A stretch of DNA of 64,000 nt from Liolophura sinensis (Eukaryota; Mollusca; Polyplacophora; Chitonida; Chitonidae). Position numbers and translations under genes: made by a program. Below the pieces are notes generated by a model, which worked only from the letters and a program-made list of their open reading frames with translations, was not told where the DNA came from and did no database searches. Below, one piece after another: positions 61,345 to 64,000 of this stretch. Positions within the stretch are counted from its first letter, which is position 1. Each line of letters opens with the position of its first letter. The DNA lies in the NCBI RefSeq assembly GCF_032854445.1, contig NC_088296.1:16607485-16671484 (forward strand), read 5' to 3'.

Positions 61345-62880
61345 CAGTTGTAAAGCACCGATTTCCACAGATCAGTATGTGACGATCAAAAACTGGGAAG
61401 ATTTTATTGCAAAGAGATTCAACAAATATCTCAGCACTGTTGCATCAGATTTAAAACAACAATCACCTAACGCAAATTTTAATCTATCACCAATCAGCGA
61501 TGTTAAATGTATTCTCTGCGAACTACGGTCCTCTGATGGCGTGCGTATGTTTGTGTTGAAATCAGTTTAAGGCTCATTTCCCCTTTCTTACATTATTAAC
61601 CTTTCCTTTAAATCTGCCAATATCCCAACGCTGTTAAAAACAGGTAATGTAACATTAGTCTTTAAATCTGGTGATAAAGCTACTGCAAGCAACACAATTA
61701 TAGAAATATAAGCCGCCCTTCAACTAGTTGATTTTGTGGACAAAAACGCCATAATAATAAATACTCAAAAGGGTTGGAAAATGGAATCAAAAATTCCACT
61801 GTATACGTAGCCACTGTCCAATAGGAAAAATTACCTTTGACCAAGGAACAAGGAAATCCAGCTTAGTTACTTTGACTGACCTGTCCAAAGCTTTCGAGAC
61901 AGTAGACCATAAAATGATGTTACGAAAACAGCGATATTATATCTAAAACAACGACATCAGGATAAAGCAAATGGCTGGTTCAAGAGCTATCGTGTTTCCT
62001 CTAAAGACGTCTTGTAGCCTATGTCAACAACTGAGTGTGTAGTGCCCCAGAGCTCCATATTAGGACCCCTACACTTTTTAGTCTATATAAATGACATAAT
62101 CAACTCCTCGCCTCTTCTCAACTTCATTCTTTTTACCAGTGACACCAGCCTTCATTTTTTCTGGTTATATTATTCGGGAAATTATTGATACTGTGGCAGG
62201 TGAGTTGGAGTCAGTTCAAGGCTGGTTCCATACCAATAAGCGTGTGCTAAATATTAATTAAACTATATGGATGATCATTAAACCATACAAGAAATTACAC
62301 CCTTCAGATATCTCGAAAATTCTTCAGTGCAAACTTGTCATGGACATCACATTTTACATATATTTCAAATAAAATTTCACGCAACATAGGAATTACAAAT
62401 CTTGTGAAGAAATTAGTGAACAAAACAAAAAAAGAAAAAAAAACACTTCTGATACTGTTTTTCTCTCTCATTCTACCCTACCTTTCCTATGCAAATGCAC
62501 TTTGGGGTAACACCTACAGGACTCACCTAAATCCCCTGAACATTTTGCAAAAGCGGGCAATCCACATTATACATGTAATTTCATCACACAGACATACACA
62601 CACCCCGCCGCTATTCTATCAATTAAAAAAAGAGCTCAACAGCTTCTCTTCCCTCCAAATTGTCATTAGTTTATATATAATCCCTTTAACCTTCCTATAT
62701 CGTTTCAAACAATTTTCAAAATGCAGTCTGATGTACACTTTTACCCTACACGCAGTCAAAGACTGAATCTGTATAGACCATTTACAAGAACTAACCCCTC
62801 CAGATATTCCATCCATGGAATGGAACAAACTTCCCCATTATCTGAATACCATCAGCTCTTTTTCCTTATTTAAAAATCAG
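61345..62880 (+). pseudogene. Non-LTR retrotransposon (LINE) reverse transcriptase, decayed
   Basis: Reads in changing frames, all plus strand, in the order of a jockey/CR1-type ORF2. First a linker with FNKYLSTVASDL and NLSPISDVKCIL (about 61405-61520), then LLKTGNVTLVFKSGDKATAS (61630-61690). RT motifs follow: TDLSKAFETVDHKMML (about 61870-61920), a decayed SSILGPLHFLVYINDI stretch (62050-62100), and VAGELESVQGWFHTNKR (62190-62245). The C-terminal part reads NKISRNIGITNLVKKL, LILPYLSYANALWGNTYRTH and LNILQKRAIHII (62365-62570), and the end SLFKNQIKYM (to 62892). Stops and frameshifts are frequent and no endonuclease domain is seen upstream, so it is 5'-truncated and inactive. Clade assignment is tentative. 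Confidence 0.88.
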
Positions 62881-62887
62881 ATTAAAT

Positions 62888-63472
62888 ATATGCCTGATGT
62901 CCGACATTCGTATACCATTCGTAGTCCGTAGAGGGCGTTCCAAGTCGATAATCGCAAGATCCATTTTATTCGTTGTCCGTAAAGGGCATTCCAAGTCGAT
63001 AATCGCAAGATCCATTTCATTCGTTGTCCGTAAAGGGCGTTCCAAGTCGATAATCGCAAGATCCATTTCATTCGTTGTTCGTAAAGGGCGTTCCAAGTCG
63101 ATAATCGCAAGATCCATTTCATTCGTTGTTCGTAAAGGGCGTTCCAAGTCGATAATCGCAAGATCCATTTCATTCGTTGTCCGTAAAAGGCGTTCCAAGT
63201 CGATAATCGCAAGATCCATTTCATTCGTAAAGGGCGTTCCAAGTCGATAATCGCAAAATCCATTTCATTCGTTGTCCGTAAAGGGCGTTCCAAGTCGATA
63301 ATCGCAAGATCCATTTCATTCGTTGTCCGTAAAGGGCGTTTCAAGTCGATAATCGCAAGATCCATTTCATTTGTTGTCCGTAAAGGGCGTTCCAAGTCGA
63401 TAATCGCAAGATCCATTTCATTCGTTGTCCGTAAAGGGCGTTCCAAGTCGATAATCGCAAGATCCATTTCCA
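62888..63472. repeat. 51-bp minisatellite, eleven units
   Basis: The unit contains CCGTAAAGGGCGTTCCAAGT, CGATAATCGCAAGATCC and ATTTCATTCGTTGT. Units start about every 51 bases from 62941 to 63444; one lacks 8 bases near 63227. Because 51 is divisible by three, frames stay open on both strands (DLAIIDLERPLRTTNEM on the minus strand), but there is no gene context. The first unit is preceded by GACATTCGTATACC, linking it to the dispersed repeat at 32.4 kb. Confidence 0.95.
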
Positions 63473-64000
63473 AAACAACGTTTAACACTAGCTCCCAAGG
63501 ACCACCTCATACATATTATGAACTCAGATCTCTGGCAACAAACTAACTTATATCGTATCACCATCAGCCAGCCTTGTGTCTTGCCACACCAGTACATATA
63601 TCCATGTCCAGTTTTTCTTCTCTAATTTTATTTACTTTATGTACGTTAAATTGCGTACAAGAACAGGATAGAACAAGCCTACCTGGATTTTAGTCCCGCC
63701 TTGCAGTCATTTAAACATTTGTTTATAAATGTTTATACTAATATCTTCTTTATTTTATCTTTGTATACATCGGTATTCTGACTGTCGGTGAATAAACAAC
63801 CCCCCCCCCCCCAAAAAAAAAACAAGACAAAAGAATGTAACAATTTATAAGAAAATGTGTTTTTTATCCTCTATTTAACATTGGACATTATTAATTCCAA
63901 AGTACGCCCAAATAAAGGCACATTAAACTCACCCTAGACAACAAAAAGACACATCGGCTGTGACAACGCATTGAACAAACAGGTTCAAATGCGCAATAAT
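63473..64000. other. Possible LINE 3' flank; C and A runs
   Basis: May be the 3' untranslated remainder of the LINE, but this cannot be proved. It holds a run of 13 C (63800-63812) followed by 10 A. No gene is recognised before the window ends. Confidence 0.35.

Noticed and set aside
62888-63472. CRISPR-like regular spacing
   Set aside because: Units are contiguous and homogeneous with no unique spacers, and the DNA is from an animal.
62866-63488. Long frames on both strands in the 51-bp array
   Set aside because: A period divisible by three keeps frames open on both strands; the array is a minisatellite, not a repeat protein gene.

Overview
The window looks like animal nuclear DNA, most likely from a mollusc or a close lophotrochozoan relative. 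There is no operon-like gene packing. Open frames are short and isolated. Roughly twenty copies of one tRNA-derived SINE are scattered on both strands, its 3' part reading 'ATAAGTGAAATATTCTTGAG ... GGCGTAAAACACCAATCAAA(TAAA)n'. That type of SINE, with a MetaSINE-like core, is familiar to me from mollusc genomes, but I could not search a database. The taxonomic call is inference from repeat content.

Layout. 1-8.3 kb is gene-free, with one MITE-like inverted-repeat element (2775-3017) and one SINE relic. 8.3-12.8 kb is the only stretch with a convincing host gene: a minus-strand single-exon coding region (9414-10637) for a secreted-then-anchored membrane protein. Its ectodomain resembles the N-terminal domain of GPR180/TMEM145, but it has one membrane span and a PPxY/His-rich tail. 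A GC-richer block with a CTCF-like site lies downstream of its stop, and a consensus splice donor lies upstream at about 11130. 12.8-32 kb is non-coding with homopolymer runs, a (TA)37 microsatellite, SINE copies, a degenerate 46-bp tandem array (20.7-21.3 kb) and a 159-bp tandem duplication (24.2-24.5 kb).

32-36.7 kb is a transposon-rich block. An inverted pair of an unnamed dispersed repeat (32.4-32.7 and 34.0-34.3 kb) flanks SINE copies. Next to it lies a decayed Tc1-like DNA transposon (34367-35847), whose transposase has one in-frame stop and one 5-nt deletion. 43.1-44.4, 53.5-53.9 and 54.9-55.7 kb are satellite-like arrays with 26/52-, 42- and 23/230-bp periods. 47.9-48.2 kb is a 315-bp foldback MITE with TA ends. 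48.3-48.7 kb is an 88-bp tandem repeat interrupted by a SINE with a clear target-site duplication. 55.7-60.7 kb is dense in SINEs, two of which carry a shared, unusual 91-bp 5' region. The right edge (61.3-62.9 kb) holds a decayed non-LTR retrotransposon reverse transcriptase. It is followed directly by a 51-bp minisatellite (62.9-63.5 kb) that appears to have grown from the core of the same unnamed repeat seen at 32-34 kb.

There is thus one probable host gene and a large mobile-element and tandem-repeat landscape. I see no multi-gene system. The most novel items are the domain arrangement of the membrane protein, the dispersed repeat and the minisatellite derived from it, and the SINE subfamily with the replaced head.
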